Assembly (NCBI GenBank): GCA_019285755.1
Contig: CP079103.1
Location: 1,302,001 to 1,366,000, forward strand
Direction of reading: 5' to 3'
Source of the DNA: Chitinophaga sp. E66
GTDB taxonomy: Bacteria; Bacteroidota; Bacteroidia; Chitinophagales; Chitinophagaceae
DNA: 64,000 nucleotides
Shown: positions 29,127-40,376 of the stretch, piece after piece
How positions within the stretch are numbered: position 1 is the first letter of the stretch
Layout: each line of letters begins with the position of its first letter
Notes under the pieces: generated by a model
Databases searched by the model: none
The model's input: only the letters and a program-made list of their open reading frames with translations
Told to the model about the DNA's origin: nothing
Made by a program: the position numbers and the translations under genes

Positions 29127-30577
29127 TTTCCTGAAACTGTATGAATATCCCAGCAATACGCCCACGGCACTATAACCCGCTTTGGTTATGATGGGGCTTC
29201 CCTGCAGGAAGTTCGATTCCGAAGGATTGGAAAGATTGCCGTCCTGCGTTTTCCTGTCATCTTTCCCTGAACTGATCTGAATGCCCATGCTCACGGAGCT
29301 GCGGCCTCTTTTCCAGACGCCGCCCAGCACGAGGTGATAAATATCCCATGATGAGATATCGGGCCTGATTCCCCTGACGTTGTCCAGTTCGTCGTCATAG
29401 TAACTCATATCGCTTCGGGCGCTGCCGTATAGCGTCCAGGTGTCATTGAGAAGATACTCATACCCGATGGCCGCGTTGATGACCTGCCTGGCGCCGCCAC
29501 GTACGCGCAGGAAGGCGTCGCTGCCCAGGGCTGCTGCCAGTCCGGGCGGGCGGACGAATGCCGCCGATTGCGCTTCCAGGATATCGTATATGTCCTCTGC
29601 GCCATAGTACTGCCCGGTTATGCCGAGGGTTGATTTGCGGAACTTGAAATTAGCGCCGGCAGCTATATTAAAGGGGGCATGGAATTGGGTAGGCAGCTTC
29701 ACCTGGCGGTCGTTGGCAAGCACATCGATCCGGTTGCCGTTATACTTGATGTCGCTGGCGGTGATATCCGCGGCTACGATCCCTTTCCCGAACAGGCGGA
29801 AGCCGGGTGTGCTGACCGTTACGCCAAAATCTACTTTCTCTCCCTGCCTTTGGATCCCGGCCCGAAGCGAGTAGCGGAAGTGGGTATAGCGGAAATTCTG
29901 GATGATGTCGCCGCTGACCAGGTCGCCCGCTGGTGTATTGAGGTAGAATCGTGCCAGGGTGGCGCGGATATAGTCTGCCGTACGCACGGTGACGAGATTG
30001 GTGATTCCGACAGACCAGCGATTCCCTAACTTGTATGCCAGGGCAATACCGCCTGAGGTCTCTCTCACGGTAGACGATAAGCTGGATTGGCCGATGAAGG
30101 TCTCCGGGCCGGGGCTTTCCGTGTCATCTACGATAGGAACCTCGGCCTCGAGCCGGGCGGAGGCTTTGAAATCGAAATCCACGTTGGTGGATACCCCATA
30201 GCCGATCTTCCACCGGGATTGCGCGTATTGAAAGTGCCGGATAGCAGGAGCGGGAAGTTGGAGAAATGGGAGCTCTTGAAATCGCGCCGTTCGCCGACCG
30301 CATTTTCGATATGTATTTTATCGAAGCGGTACAGGCTGGCGTTGACGGATACGGAAGCCGTGTCAATGAACCCGAGGCTGGCGGGATTGTAAAAAACGGC
30401 TGTATTGTCGCGCGTTCCTCCGATAACGGCGCCGCTCATGAGCGCAGAGCGGCTTCCGGGCATGAGGGTCCAGTATTGCGTGTCCTGCGCTATTGCGGCA
30501 ATGGGGAATAACATGCAAATAATCAGACGTACTAGCGCTTCATAAGGCAAATGTTTGAAGGTTCCGGAGCCCGCCAT
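29121..30577 (-). CDS. OMPP1/FadL-like outer-membrane transport protein (frameshifted)
   Basis: About 485 residues. From ATG 30577 there is a signal-like stretch (LVRLIICMLFPIAAIAQ), then the FadL-type beginning SRSALMSGAVIGGTRDNTAV FYNPASLGF in two blocks, the usual hallmark (FYNPASL). The rest is a beta-barrel rich in paired strands (WSVGITNLVTVRTADYIRAT, YSLRAGIQRQGEKVDFGVTV, NAAIGYEYLLNDTWTLYGSA) ending VGVLLGYSYSFRKL. One frameshift near 30215. Its stop overlaps that of the convergent porin gene by 6 bp. FadL relatives take up hydrophobic compounds; the substrate here is unknown. Confidence 0.8.
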
Positions 30578-30955
30578 TCGGCGGCCCGGTGAATGGGTAC
30601 GTTGATGATGGCGATGTTGTATGCTTTTGGAAATACGCCCGGTTGATGTGCGGCGCATATGCGATTGGGTATGGGGATGCCTGCGTGGTGATCGGTACGC
30701 TTGATAGTTTAACATCGGAATAAATGCTTTTGTTCCGGAGAGATGAATTTCGTAAATGTTTGTTTGAACTTTTTTATACGAAGGATGTTGTTATAGGAAG
30801 ACGGGCACATTCAATTCTATCACAGCCCGCCGGTGAGCGGTCGCTCCCGTTGATTTCCTGGCATATCAGCATAGCATTTATCAAAGAGATTTTCTGCCAT
30901 TGCAGTATTGCGGCGGCATCTAGGACCCATGTATTTATTATTCAAATCAAATGCT
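30578..30955. other. Divergent intergenic region, no supported gene
   Basis: 378 bp between divergent genes. A plus frame of 121 residues overlaps the following lipoprotein gene in another frame and has no family features, so I do not call it. A TTTGTTTG stretch lies near 30758. Confidence 0.4.
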
Positions 30956-31584
30956 ATGAAACAAACTGTGACCCTCTTTACATTAGGCATGTTCCTGCTG
31001 CTGGCATGCCGGAAAGTCCCCGACCTTTCCCAGTTGTCGTCCAACTTCGTGGTGCAGACGAGCCGTGCTCCCGATGCGAATTTCGGTGACTACCAAACCT
31101 TTTACATTTCCGATACCATCGGGTACATTTCCACCAATCCCAAGGACTCCATCCTCACGGACGATGCGGCCAAGCAGATCGTAGCCCAGATCCGGGGCAA
31201 CCTGGAAGCCCGTGGGTACAGGTATGTACCAAGGGTCGCAAGGCCGGATCTTGGCGTGAATGTGGTTGCCGTGAAGGATGTTGATGTGGGTGTTGTGTAT
31301 CCCGGTTGGTGGTATGGATACCCCGGATACTGGGATCCCTGGTATTGGGGATGGTACTATCCGTACTACTACCCTGGTCGGTTGCTTATTCTGTTACTAC
31401 CGGCAGCGTGATCGCCGATCTGGTGGACCTCAAACACGCCGATTCCAATAAGAACCTGGAAGTGATATGGACCATGAACCTCAACGGCGCACTGGGCAGT
31501 TCCACCTCCTCGAACCTGCAAAGGGCCCTGAACGGTATCGATCAGTCCTTCACGCAGTCACCCTACATTAAAACAACCAATTAA
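30956..31584 (+). CDS. DUF4136 lipoprotein (frameshifted)
   Basis: ATG 30956 gives MKQTVTLFTLGMFLLLACRK, a lipoprotein signal (LLLAC). DUF4136 features follow: DANFGDYQTFYISDTIGYIS, DDAAKQIVAQIRGNLEARGY and DLGVNVVAVKDVD. A Trp/Tyr/Pro-rich hairpin (YPGWWYGYPGYWDPWYWGWY) precedes the frameshift near 31375; the rest (SVIADLVDLKHADSNKNLEV, IWTMNLNGALGSSTSSNLQR) completes the domain. About 210 residues. Function of DUF4136 proteins is unknown; they are outer-membrane anchored. Co-oriented with the next barrel gene at 11 bp spacing. Confidence 0.82.
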
Positions 31585-31594
31585 ACTACCGGAC

Positions 31595-32232
31595 ATGAAT
31601 AGAATACTATCGATGACGATGGCCTGCCTGTTGTGCGCCCTGTGCGCCGCCGCGCAGGACGGGGCCCGGTCATACAACAAACAGCTCAACAATGTTGTCG
31701 GCTTGTCATGGGAAATTGCGGTGCCGACCAACAGCAACTTTCTGACCGCCACCAGCCTGGCCGGCGGCAAGGTGGAATACCGGAAATTCCTTCCCGGGAA
31801 GCCCGTATCCTTCGGCGTGTCACTGGGATGGAACTCTTACGAGCAATACATCCCTACGCAAACGATCACCTACGATAACGGTACCAAGGCGATCACCACG
31901 GATATGGACCGTAATATCTACACGGTGCCCGTAGCGGCGCTGGGGCATTATTACTTCAATTACGGAAAGACGGTGATGCCTTTTGTAGGACTGGGCATTG
32001 GTGCGCAATATTCCGAACAGACGATTTACTACAACATCTTCGAAAGCGATGATTACAACTGGGGTTCCTGGTGCGCCCGGAGCTGGGAGCGCTGATCCTG
32101 CCGGGTAATCAGAACCGCTGGGGAATATTGTTGGGGGCGTCGTACTCCTACGCTACCAATAAGAACACCGCGTTCGATATCGACAACCTGAAGAACTTCT
32201 CGTTCAATATCGGCGTCATCCTGAATAATTAA
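31595..32232 (+). CDS. OmpW-like / outer-membrane beta-barrel protein (frameshifted)
   Basis: Signal MNRILSMTMACLLCALCAAA then QDGARS. Barrel strands: NVVGLSWEIAVPTNSNFLTA, GKVEYRKFLPGKPVSFGVSL, YTVPVAALGHYYFNYGKTVM, PFVGLGIGAQYSEQTIYYNI and, after a one-base loss near 32070, PELGALILPGNQNRWGILLG and FSFNIGVILNN. About 212 residues, with the PFVGLGIGA turn typical of small OmpA/OmpW-like barrels. It ends at a strong terminator and likely forms an operon with the DUF4136 lipoprotein. Confidence 0.75.
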
Positions 32233-32278
32233 TCGGATCAATATATTTGATGGTTATTATGCAGTTTTAGCTTAGGCG

Positions 32279-32307
32279 GCCGCATCCTCTCCAGGATGCG
32301 GCTTTTT
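32279..32307 (+). terminator. Rho-independent terminator
   Basis: GCCGCATCCT / AGGATGCGGC stem with CTCC loop, followed by TTTTTCTTT. Confidence 0.88.
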
Positions 32308-33269
32308 CTTTATCTGAGTAGCGAAGAAGAAGCCCTGCCTCAAATGGGGCAGGGCGCTTGCTGGTCCTAATATATCCTATATGCGAATTATTCATGTAAA
32401 CACAGGGTGAGACCACCCCGCAAGATCATTACATTTCCTGTATTCAACCTAAACAGGCGCCAGATGGGCGCTGTTCGAATAATGTATATGGAAGGGCGCT
32501 ATAGCATTCATTCGCGGAGAAAAAGGAAGTTGCGGAGTGAGAACACTCCGCAGTCATCATCGCCTGTAGACTTCCAAACAGGAAGCCCCAATGAGGGATC
32601 GTACAGGCTGTAATTACGATGGCCGCGTAGTGATGATGTATGGCTGCACCTGATATATGATTATGTTGTGTTCATATGTATTTTTTTGGGTTGAAAGTAT
32701 TGTGGCGGAGGCACGGCCCGGCGCCTGTGATGGGCAGCCATTACTGCCATACGTAATCTTCCGGACCGGCTCCGCCATATCTTCAATTCGATAAATAAAA
32801 ATCAGGCGATGAATCTGCCCGCTGCTTATTCCTGAGCTTAGGAATCGGGAAGGCAGTGGCTGTGCTGCCGGGCGCCGGAGTGCATGCCGCCGGGCGCTTG
32901 CCGGAACTTCTTTGGTTTGTTATGTTCCGCATGCGCAGAACGTATGAGAAGTGGAGATAAATCAGTCTATAGATGAAAAGCAATCGTATCATAGCAATAG
33001 CGTATGGTTGAAGAACCGGGTTCAGATGATTCGGAGACGATTGCTAGCTTAGGGCGAGGGTGTCAACTAAAATTATTAACAGGATAAAAAGGGGAATAGT
33101 TCTGATTATCGAAAAAAATCTAATTAGTTTTTGCCAGGCCCCGTCAATTCGTTAACTTGTATATATCGCTGCCGCCTTACGCGGCCATCATCTCCGTGGC
33201 GTACATACAGCAATCATGTATCGGTACATTCTGTTCATCAGGATAATCATCACTTTAAACCCCGGTATC
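32308..33269. other. Gene-free region of about 960 bp with several small palindromes
   Basis: No reading frame here has family features or a plausible start. I see hairpins GCCCTGCC-TCAAAT-GGGGCAGGGC (about 32333-32352), GGGTGAGACCACCCC (about 32405) and TGCGGAGTG-AGAA-CACTCCGCA (about 32532-32553). The stretch from 33050 to 33180 is AT-rich and probably holds the promoter of the next gene. It could hold a decayed gene or small RNAs; nothing decides this. Confidence 0.4.
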
Positions 33270-33889
33270 ATGACCTCCCGAAGATTTAAACGCATTCTTG
33301 GAAACGGCTTGCTGATCGCCCTTCCGCTCGGTATTGTGCTCTATATCCTTGCCCGGCTGGTTGCCGGCCTCGAGGTTGTTATCCAGCCGGTAGCGGAAGC
33401 GCTGCATATTCAAAAGTTGCTGGGCGAACTCACCCTCACTATTCTATCCGTATTTGTTATCATATTGATCGTCATCTTCCTCGGCTTACTGATGCAATTA
33501 CCGTTCGTAGCCTCATTTAGTAAACAGCTGGAGGGCATAGCTTTCGTATTTTCCCTTCCCTGGCGCAATTGAAGACCCTCACTGCGGATAAGCTCGATTT
33601 CGATACGAACGCCGATCAATGGAAACCGGTATTGCTGTATTATGAGGAGAAGTATTGCCCGGCGTATATCGTGGAGGAAGATGAGCGCATGATCAGCCTG
33701 TTCATGATGAAAGGCGCCACCTTGTCTGAGGGTGAGGTGTTGATCACGGAGAAGTCGAAGGTAAAGATGGAAAGCATCACGGCCGTTGAGCTCCACCAGT
33801 TTTCCCGGCAGTTTGGCAAGGGGTTCCTGTCGGTGCTGCGGGAGAAGGGGTATATGGACGAGAAGGATGCTCCCGGGGCGGGGAGTTGA
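33270..33889 (+). CDS. DUF502-like membrane protein (frameshifted)
   Basis: ATG 33270: MTSRRFKRILGNGLLIALPL, first membrane helix (residues about 9-30), amphipathic VIQPVAEALHIQKLLGELTL, then a second strong helix (ILSVFVIILIVIFLGLLMQL). A base is lost near 33568; the cytoplasmic C-terminal domain (LDFDTNADQWKPVLLYYEEK, SEGEVLITEKSKVKMESITA, VELHQFSRQFGKGFLSVLRE) resumes in the next frame. The two-helix plus soluble-domain layout fits the DUF502 (COG2928) family, but the match is by pattern only. Function unknown. Confidence 0.6.
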
Positions 33890-33894
33890 TAAGA

Positions 33895-34700
33895 TCAGTC
33901 CGCCCCGCCGTCCACATTGTCGAAGGTCTCCCGCTCTCTCGGCGTAAAGCTGTAGCGGAAGGAGAAGATGGGGCCGTAATAAATATCGAACTGCGTTCCG
34001 TTGGTGCGCAGTTGCATCTGAGCGATGACGCCCGCCAATAAGTGAATACGTTGTGACAAGCCGGCGCTGTAATAGACGGATTGCCGGAAGATATCGAAGT
34101 TCTCTTTCGCATAGTCCTTGTCCGCGAATTTCAGCATGAGTTCCATGTAATAGGAGACGTTCGGTGATTTCAGCAGCGCGTTGGACTTATGCTGGCGCAG
34201 GAAGTGGTTAAAACCTACTCTCGCCCTGACACGGGGAATGGTCTGGTGCTCGCCGTTCCGGTCGTCGAAGAACTTGGTCTCGAACCGCACCTGTTGGAAC
34301 AGGCTGCCTTTGGGCATTTTTGTGCGAAGGATCCCATGAGGATGAAGCGCCTTTCCAGCGTCTCGTAATTACCCGCCTCCTTGATCTCATACTTCTTATT
34401 TCGGGCATATCCCAGCCAGATCTTGGCATTCTTCAGCCCGGAATAGCTGATCAAGGCCGCACCACGAAGCGTTGTGCGTAAGCGAAGGATTGCCCGTATC
34501 ATAGGATCCCTGGGTCACCAGCTGGAGGTCTACTTCGCCTTCCAGGTGCCATTTTTTCACAAGGGGAATGATACGTCTATTTCTTCTATGGAAGCGGGAA
34601 TAAAGCCGAAGGTGTAAGGAGGAGGCGTTTGCGCGAAGGATCCCGTTCGGACCAGCGCAAGCGTCAACAGTACGGCTAATAGTTTTTGGGCCACAGGCAA
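33895..34700 (-). CDS. DUF2490-family secreted/outer-membrane protein (frameshifted)
   Basis: No ATG is available; TTG 34700 (or GTG 34694) starts LPVAQKLLAVLLTLALVRTG SFAQ in two blocks, a signal peptide. Later segments WHLEGEVDLQLVTQG, KNAKIWLGYARNKKYEIKEA, SLFQQVRFETKFFDDRNGEH and HLLAGVIAQMQLRTNGTQFD, IYYGPIFSFRYSF match the DUF2490 pattern of a beta-barrel-like protein with long strands. About 270 residues. Frameshifts near 34565, 34460 and 34325. It lies 5 bp from the convergent membrane protein gene and 127 bp downstream of the TPR gene on the same strand. Confidence 0.7.
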
Positions 34701-34827
34701 TTATTTTTAGGCTTGCTGATAAGACACTTGTGAGCGTCATTTACCGCCAAATCCAGATGCTAATCATTCCAAGTTCAGGATATTGTCATTGCCGGCATGC
34801 CGTTTGGTAAAATGGATCTCATAATAA

Positions 34828-36805
34828 CTATTTAGCCGGGTCGTATTCGAAGATATTGAGCTCCTTACCGGCATGCGCGCCGCCTACCTTGATGCCGCTG
34901 GTCATACCCATAGTGACGTTCACTTTCTCTTCCGCGATCATAATTGGCCCTGCCGCGGCTTCACCTCCTGCTTCCATGATCATGCCGCAGTCGATGGGGA
35001 GAAGTTGCCATCGAACTTGAAGAACGCTTGTCCCTTAGCGCCCACGCCGATTTCCGGCAGCTCCAGGTTGGCGCCTACGCCGAAGGCCACGGTGAACTCC
35101 CCGGTCTTATAATCCTTCTGGATACCTAGCACGGCGCCTTCGCCGCCTTCCAGCTCCCAGCCTTTGCAATCCATTTTAAAAGAGCCGGCGCCAGGGGTAT
35201 CTTCACCTTCACGGGGCAGGATGCATCAGGGTTGAGCAATGCGGTATCCGGCTTCGGTGGGTTTTGCAGGATCTTTTCGCAATTGGTTACCACGAAATCC
35301 GGGCGGCCCAGCGGCTGGAATTTATCGTATTTCATCAGGTTATCGAAGAACGTGGTGGCTTCATGGTAAAGACGATCTGGTAATGTTCGGCGTCTACCAG
35401 GAAGCGGTACCAGTACAGCTGCTGGTTAAGCACATCATAATGTTCAAACACCGTGCTGCGTACCTGGAGGTCATAAAACTCGGCTGACTTTTGGAGGTAC
35501 TTATTGACTTCTTCCGCCTGGATCTTACAAGATGCGTAACTATTCTCCGGTTGTTCCGCGGATGTCCTGTCGCTGATACTTTCCTCGAGCGCATCATGCA
35601 TGTCGGAGGCGGTTTTACGTCGGTGTTATAGTCCATGGCGTTTTTATATGCCCTGGCCGCCCGGTCTTTCCCATTTTGCATAACCATGAATATGGCTTTC
35701 CTGCCGAAGGGTGCGCCGGGGAATAGTCCGGGTATCCGGGCGCCAGCCTGCATGATGGTAATGTTGTCCACTTTTGCGCCTTGTACTTCGTCTACCCTGA
35801 ATCTTTTTGTCTGCCAGGTATCGTGCACTATTTTCATTTCATCGCGTTGCCGAAGTACGGATTTCACTTCTTCCAGCTTAGTGGCCGCGGGTACCGGTTT
35901 GTATTTTTCTGGGTTAAAGTATTCAGGCACTTCGCATTTCAGCGCCTTGTGATCCAGCTCGATCTTTTTCTGTTCGGACAGTTGCGCCAGCGTTTCGGAG
36001 AATCCATGCTTCACCGCCTGCTGGATAAAGGGTTTTGCTTCTTCCGGTTTGCCTTCGTTGATTTTGATCAATGCCGTACCGCAGTTGGCTTCGGCGTGGG
36101 TGGGCGCGGACTGGAGGCAACCCATGAAATAGCGCAGGGCGGACTCCGTATCTCCCAAAAGAGATAGCACTGACCGATGTTGTTAAGGAGATTAGGGGTG
36201 GAAGATTGTTTGTTGAGGTATTCGAGGACGGGAAGCGCATATTGCGGGTATCCGGTGAGGTGCAGGATGACGCCGAGGTTGTTCTGTGCCAACGGTTCCT
36301 CCTGCAGCTGGGCCGTCCGGATGGCGGCGTAAACGGCCGATTCGGGGCTTTTCTGCAGGAAGAACGTAGGCGCGAGGTTGTTCAGGGCCACGGGCTGCGC
36401 CTTCGCCCGTTGAACGGCCGCTTCAACTTTCGAGATAAGCGCGGCGTCAACTTTCTTTGCGGCTTTGGACCTGAGTGATTCGAGGTAGCCTGCGTATTGT
36501 TGCGCGCCGGAAAGCTTTGGGATGCCGGAAAGGATGGCAGTTTGCTTTGAGGGGATCTCCGCGCTGGCGGTCATCTGCGGTACTTTACCTTCCTTCGCCA
36601 TTTGCGTGGCTTGTTTCATGGCATCGTTCATCATCTTTTTCTCTTCGGGGCCGAGATCCTGGGTGGCCTCGTCCATCATCCGCTGCGCATCTTTCAGCAT
36701 CTGTTGCATTTCCTTTTGCGTAGGCGCTTTTTCCGCGCTGGCAGTTTTCTTCTGCGCATACGCTGAGGATCCCAGTAGCAGGATCAGCAGGAATATCGGT
36801 TTCAT
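34828..36805 (-). CDS. Secreted TPR-like repeat protein with glycine-rich C-terminal domain (frameshifted)
   Basis: Signal MKPIFLLILLLGSSAYAQ. Residues about 25-70 are a charged helix (EMQQMLKDAQRMMDEATQDL, KKMMNDAMKQATQMAKEGKV). Central TPR-type helices include PLAQNNLGVILHLTGYPQYA LPVLEYLNK, LLNNIGQCYLFLGDTESALR and EANCGTALIKINEGKPEEAK. The last 110 residues form a Gly-rich beta domain (GEGAVLGIQKDYKTGEFTVA, FGVGANLELPEIGVGAKGQA) ending ELNIFEYDPAK. About 658 residues, five frameshifts. Family not recognised. It follows the NHL-repeat gene by 56 bp on the same strand, so the two are likely co-transcribed. Confidence 0.7.
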
Positions 36806-36861
36806 GGTATGTGTGGATTTAATAATGAGTTGACGGGGTTATCGCTTCTCGTGATGATGGA

Positions 36862-38215
36862 TTACCTGTTGATGCGTGCTTTGGCGGGGTCGAACGGGGT
36901 GAAGCTGGTGACTATGCCTTCCGGGCTCAGCTTGCGCACGATGGCATTTTCCTTGTCGAGGATATAGAGATTGCCTTTGCTGTCGTACGCCATGCTCTTC
37001 GGGAAATTGAACAGCGCCGTGGCCGCTTTTCCGTCCTGGTGACCTTCATGCGCCCGCCCGCCTATGTTTGCCCCGCATTCCTGGATCACATTGTTCCCTG
37101 CCAGTGTGCTCACTTTCCCTTTGGATATTTTGGTGATACGGTGATTGCGGTTGTCCGTATAAATAATGTCGCCTTTAGCATCTGCCAGCGGGAACCCTGG
37201 GTCGAAGAGCTCCGCTTTGCTGGTATCGCCCGTCACATACACAGGGCACCATTCTCTTTTGTATGGCTTTCCTGCGATGGTGCTGATTTGCCTGGTCTGT
37301 AAGTTGAGTTTTCGTACGGCGCGACTGAACCCGCCGCCACTGTAAATGATATTTCCGTCCCGGTCGATATCCATGCCTGTCATGCAGAGCAGCAGAACCT
37401 GACCCTGGTTGTTTTGCAGGGTGGAGACCTTCCGTTGCTGATCTTGCGGATGATACACCAATAATCCCAGCTGCCGTTTGTTCTCAGTTTTGCCGGTACT
37501 TCCTCTTCCAGCACCAGCTTCTCGTTTTGGATGCCGCCATATCTTTTGATGAGCGCCCCTGCGATGTCGGCCAGATAGATGTCTCCATTATCGAGCACTT
37601 TCATGCTGATGATATTATTGAACTTGGCGGCAGCGAGGTCGCCGTCTTCGTAACCGCTATAGTTTTTGTCGCCTGCGAAGTAGGTAAGTTGCAGTTCGTC
37701 CTTGCCATCGTAGGTCATTTTCTGGATGGTGCCTCCCTGTGTCGTGTACATGTGCCCGCCGGCGGGGGCGATAATGCCGCTGCTGTACCCGAACCTTTTC
37801 ATACTGCCGTCAGGCAGGAAGATCACCAGGCCTTCCTGTCGGTTACGTACAGGTTGTCGAGATGATCCGTCGCGAGGAAGTTAGGGCGGTCTACTACGGT
37901 GGCCCCGGCGGGGAAGCTGGTTGCGGTAAATGACCTGGTATCCGATTTTGCCGGTGGCGCTGTTTTGTTCCCTGCAGTGGCGGGCTGACCTGTTTTGTCT
38001 GGCTGGCCGGGAGAAGAGGCCTGCGTGGTGAGGGCTTTATCAACTGTATTGTCGATCGGTTGCCGTACGGTTTTATCGATCACTTTGTCAACCGACTTGT
38101 CTATCGAGTTGTTGACGGCATTATTGACTTTATTCTTCAGCCTGTTGAGTATTTGGGCCTGTGATCCTGTGTAAGTCAACAAGGTAGCCGCGAGGAGTAG
38201 GGTGTGCTTAATCAT
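36862..38215 (-). CDS. Secreted NHL/beta-propeller repeat protein (frameshifted)
   Basis: ATG 38215: MIKHTLLLAATLLTYTGSQA signal peptide. Residues about 21-70 are a repetitive helix (NKVNNAVNNSIDKSVDKVID, KTVRQPIDNTVDKALT). The remainder is an NHL-type six-bladed propeller: PNFLATDHLDNLYVTD, NIISMKVLDNGDIYLADIAG, GMDIDRDGNIIYSGGGFSRA, PGFPLADAKGDIIYTDNRNH and PKSMAYDSKGNLYILDKENA. About 452 residues. Frameshifts near 37830 and 37455. First gene of a minus-strand cluster with the TPR protein; divergent from a histidine kinase/regulator operon across a long inverted repeat. Function unknown; the propeller suggests protein or glycan binding. Confidence 0.78.
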
Positions 38216-38269
38216 GAGGTTAATGTTTATGCTGCTCCACAAAATTGGGCAAGAAAAGGAGGTCAGACA

Positions 38270-38325
38270 ATCGTCCAAAAGATGATTTTTCATTTGGCGC
38301 GGATAAAATCATGCTTTTGGACGAT
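38270..38325. promoter_or_regulatory. Long imperfect inverted repeat in a divergent promoter region
   Basis: The left arm 38270-38289 (ATCGTCCAAAAGATGATTTT) pairs with 38305-38325 (AAAATCATGCTTTTGGACGA plus T) with a single bulged base; the spacer is 15 bp. It lies between the NHL gene start (38215, minus) and the kinase start (38377, plus). It could be a tandem operator or a 5'-UTR stem. Confidence 0.7.
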
Positions 38326-38376
38326 AACGCGGGGTCGCATTATCTGTTATCTTTACAGCAATACCATTCTTTCATT

Positions 38377-40376
38377 ATGGGTAAGCATATTTCTTTGGTA
38401 ACTCCAACCCTGTACAGCATGCCTGTCTGGATACCCCTGTTATTGCTGTCTGCCGTATCCTGGGGCAAGACCGCCAGCTCGACAGCCTCGAGCGCCGGGT
38501 GCTTGCCCATTCCCGGCCAGATACCCAGAAAGTGCGGTTTATACTCGAATATGCCGTTGCATCATTGAATGGCAACACAGCCAGGCTGCTTCCTTACCTT
38601 TCTGAGGCTATCGCCATCAGCAAATCGCAGAATTTCCGCCGGGGCCTTCAGTCCGGATATGTACATATGCAGGCTTACTATTCCGACAGGGGAGAAGTCG
38701 CGATGGCGAATGCTTATGCGGATACGGCCTTCTCTTACCTGGAAACGGATACGAGCAGTGCGGCCCGGGTTAATCTCGCGTGGTTGCATAACAATGTAGC
38801 GGGCGACTATGCAAAGTTGGCCGATTACCAGCAGGCGATCGATCACCTCATGAGAGCCGCAGGCATCTTCGAGCAGCATAAACCCGGCGTGCTGGCCTCC
38901 ACCTACGGCAACATCGCCATGATGTATGCCTTTCTCCTGTTGCCGGAACGGGCATTGGAATATGATAAGAAGGCCATCGCAGCGGCCGTGCAATCCCGCG
39001 ATACGATCAATATTATCCGGCGGAACCTGGGTTATACGGCCCGCCTCCTCGATCAAAAGAGATTCGATGACGCGGAAGGGGTATTGAACAGGATCGCGCC
39101 ACTCGTGAAAGATGCGGATTCCTATGCCACCAATGTATTCTTTAACCAGAATATGGGCCTCGTGCTGCGGAATAAAGGGCAATACCCGCGGCCATCGCAC
39201 ATCTGAAAAAGGCTTACGAGTATACGGTCGCCAGCGATGATAAGCTCAACCAGGTCGTAACCCTGGAGCCACTGGCCGCCACGCTCATCGCCGCCGGCAA
39301 TCTGGACGCCGCAAAACCCTACCTCGATGAGCTCCTTGAAAAATCCCTGGTTTACCAGATCCGCGACGGCGAGTTGGATGCTTATAACAACCTGGCGGAC
39401 TGGTACGGCAAAAGGGCGACTACAAGACCGCTAACGGCTACCTGCAAAAGTCGAAGGAGTTATCCGACAGCCTGGCCTCCCAGGAAATGAAAGATAAGAT
39501 CGCCGTCACGGAAACGCGCTTCAGCGTTGCCGGGAAGGATAATGAGATCAAAAGGCTCCAGGCGGAAAAGGATGTGCAGCATTTGCAGATCCGCCAAAAG
39601 AATACGCTGAATTATATCCTCATCGGTGGCGCCGCCACGCTGCTCATTATCCTCATCCTCACATACCGTATTTACAAACACCGGCAGAACATGCAGCGCC
39701 AGCGTATATCCGAACTGGAGACCGAAAAGCAGCTGGCAGCTACAGCGGCAGTACTAAAAGGCGAAGAGCAGGAGAGGGCGCGCCTGGCAAAGGATCTGCA
39801 CGACGGCCTCGGCGGTATGCTCAGCGGGATCAAACACTCATTTTCCAATATGAAAGAGAACCTCATCATGACGCCGGAGAACGCCCAGGCCTTCGAGCGG
39901 GGCATCGATCTGCTGAACAGCAGCATAAAGGAAATGCGCCGCGTAGCGCATAACATGATGCCGGAAGTATTGCTGCAGTTTGGATTGAATACCGCGCTAA
40001 AGGAATTCTGCCTGGATCTGAACCGCAACAGCTCCATGAAAGCGACCTATCAGGCAATAGATATGGATACGGTCCCCTTCAGCCAGGATCTCTCCGTTAC
40101 GGCATACCGGGTAGTGCAGGAACTGGCGAATAACGCGCTCAAACATGCCGGCGCTTCAAACTTGCTCGTACAGGCGCACGCCTCCAAAGAAGAACACTTA
40201 TTGCAGCTTACGGTGGAAGACGATGGCGAAGGCTTCGATGTAGCTGGCCTGTCTCAAAGCGGAGGCATGGGCTGGCGGAACATCCGCAGCCGGGCAGAAC
40301 TGTTGAAGGAAGGATAGACATCAACGCGGCGCCCGGCAAAGGCACTTCCGTTTTAATCGAAATCCCGTTATCATGA
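38377..40376 (+). CDS. TPR-containing sensor histidine kinase (NarX/LiaS type, frameshifted)
   Basis: About 668 residues. Signal region MPVWIPLLLLSAVSW. TPR helices: RGLQSGYVHMQAYYSDRGEV, LAWLHNNVAGDYAKLADYQQ, ASTYGNIAMMYAFLLLPERA, INIIRRNLGYTARLLDQKRF. A coiled coil precedes one membrane helix (YILIGGAATLLIILILTYRI). The HisKA_3 domain is KGEEQERARLAKDLHDGLGG with phosphoacceptor His; HATPase N-box VVQELANNALKHAGASN and G1 VEDDGEGFD are present. Frameshifts near 38463, 39187, 39415 and 40312. Its stop overlaps the regulator ATG (ATGA at 40373), so the pair is translationally coupled. Probably regulates the divergent NHL/TPR genes (inference from position). Confidence 0.88.

Noticed and set aside
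30724..31089. A 121-residue frame before the DUF4136 gene
   Set aside because: Its end overlaps the lipoprotein gene in another frame and it shows no motifs.
33895..34317. Reading the DUF2490 C-terminal fragment as a separate gene
   Set aside because: Its upstream parts continue in the next frames with matching family pattern and a signal peptide at 34700.
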